A DNA stretch of 64,000 bases, taken from assembly GCA_963741305.1 (NCBI GenBank), contig CAVUHL010000003.1, positions 7,998,001-8,062,000 of the forward strand, given 5' to 3'. This document shows positions 63,994 through 64,000 of the stretch, in pieces. A program made the translations under genes and the position numbers. Under the pieces are notes generated by a model that saw only the letters and a list, made by a program, of their open reading frames with translations, was not told the origin of the DNA and did no database searches. The stretch comes from DATMER01 sp963741305 (GTDB lineage Bacteria > Acidobacteriota > Thermoanaerobaculia > Multivoradales > UBA5704). Positions within the stretch are counted from its first letter, which is position 1. Each line of letters starts with the position of its first letter.

Positions 63994-64000
63994 CAGGTTG

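Overview
High-GC bacterial DNA of about 64 kb with no rRNA, tRNA, transposase or CRISPR array that I can see. The mix of genes (long receptor-like Ser/Thr kinases with TPR tails, FHA-type sigma54 activators, many secreted amidohydrolases, a swivel-first aconitase fusion, TPR/HTH pairs) suggests an Acidobacteriota bacterium, possibly Thermoanaerobaculia-like. This is inference from gene style; Myxococcota is the main alternative.

Region 1 (1-29.7 kb, + strand): the 3' part of a hybrid NRPS/PKS cluster, translationally coupled by start/stop overlaps from the PKS gene onward. Order: (truncated) A-PCP; KS-AT-degenerate KR-ACP; C-A-PCP-E; C-A-PCP-E; C-A-PCP-C-A-PCP; C-A-PCP-C-A-PCP-TE. Two discrete luciferase-like monooxygenases (LLMs) follow. 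By colinearity the visible part makes X1-malonate-(D)X2-(D)X3-X4-Thr-(aminoadipate-like)-X6, released by the TE. Four adenylation domains carry a palindromic repeat at the same place, just before core motif A3. The same repeat family fills the gap between two convergent genes at 34.6 kb. The KR has lost its catalytic Tyr and part of its Rossmann fold, so a beta-keto group should survive. The two LLMs have complementary deletions.

Region 2 (29.7-41.4 kb): a dense array of ~20-bp inverted/direct repeats, then a subclass B3-like metallo-beta-lactamase, a Nudix/MBL fusion, an aconitase-family fusion, a FadL-type porin, a small phosphoesterase, a membrane-anchored pseudokinase, a secreted amidohydrolase, a PduO-type adenosyltransferase, and a small HTH protein convergent with a TPR protein. 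A small secreted peptide gene with a near-consensus sigma54 promoter precedes the TPR gene.

Region 3 (41.7-50.4 kb, - strand): six co-directional genes (amidohydrolase, patatin, arginase-like, periplasmic binding protein, S10 carboxypeptidase, CxxCH heme protein; listed from the distal end). They lie downstream of a sigma54-type -24/-12 promoter, two identical-pattern palindromes 21 bp apart, and an FHA-GAF-AAA+-Fis activator gene. I read this as one sigma54-controlled unit.

Region 4 (50.4-64 kb): a two-repeat beta-protein; a tightly overlapping - strand operon of TPR-kinase, YopT-like C58 cysteine protease, D-aminoacylase and a second TPR-kinase; an FHA-AAA+ regulator without GAFTGA; a Cys-rich secreted peptide with its own sigma54-like promoter; an M23 peptidase; a beta-carbonic-anhydrase-like protein; and an alpha/beta hydrolase that runs to the window edge. 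All product calls come from motif reading; no database search was run.
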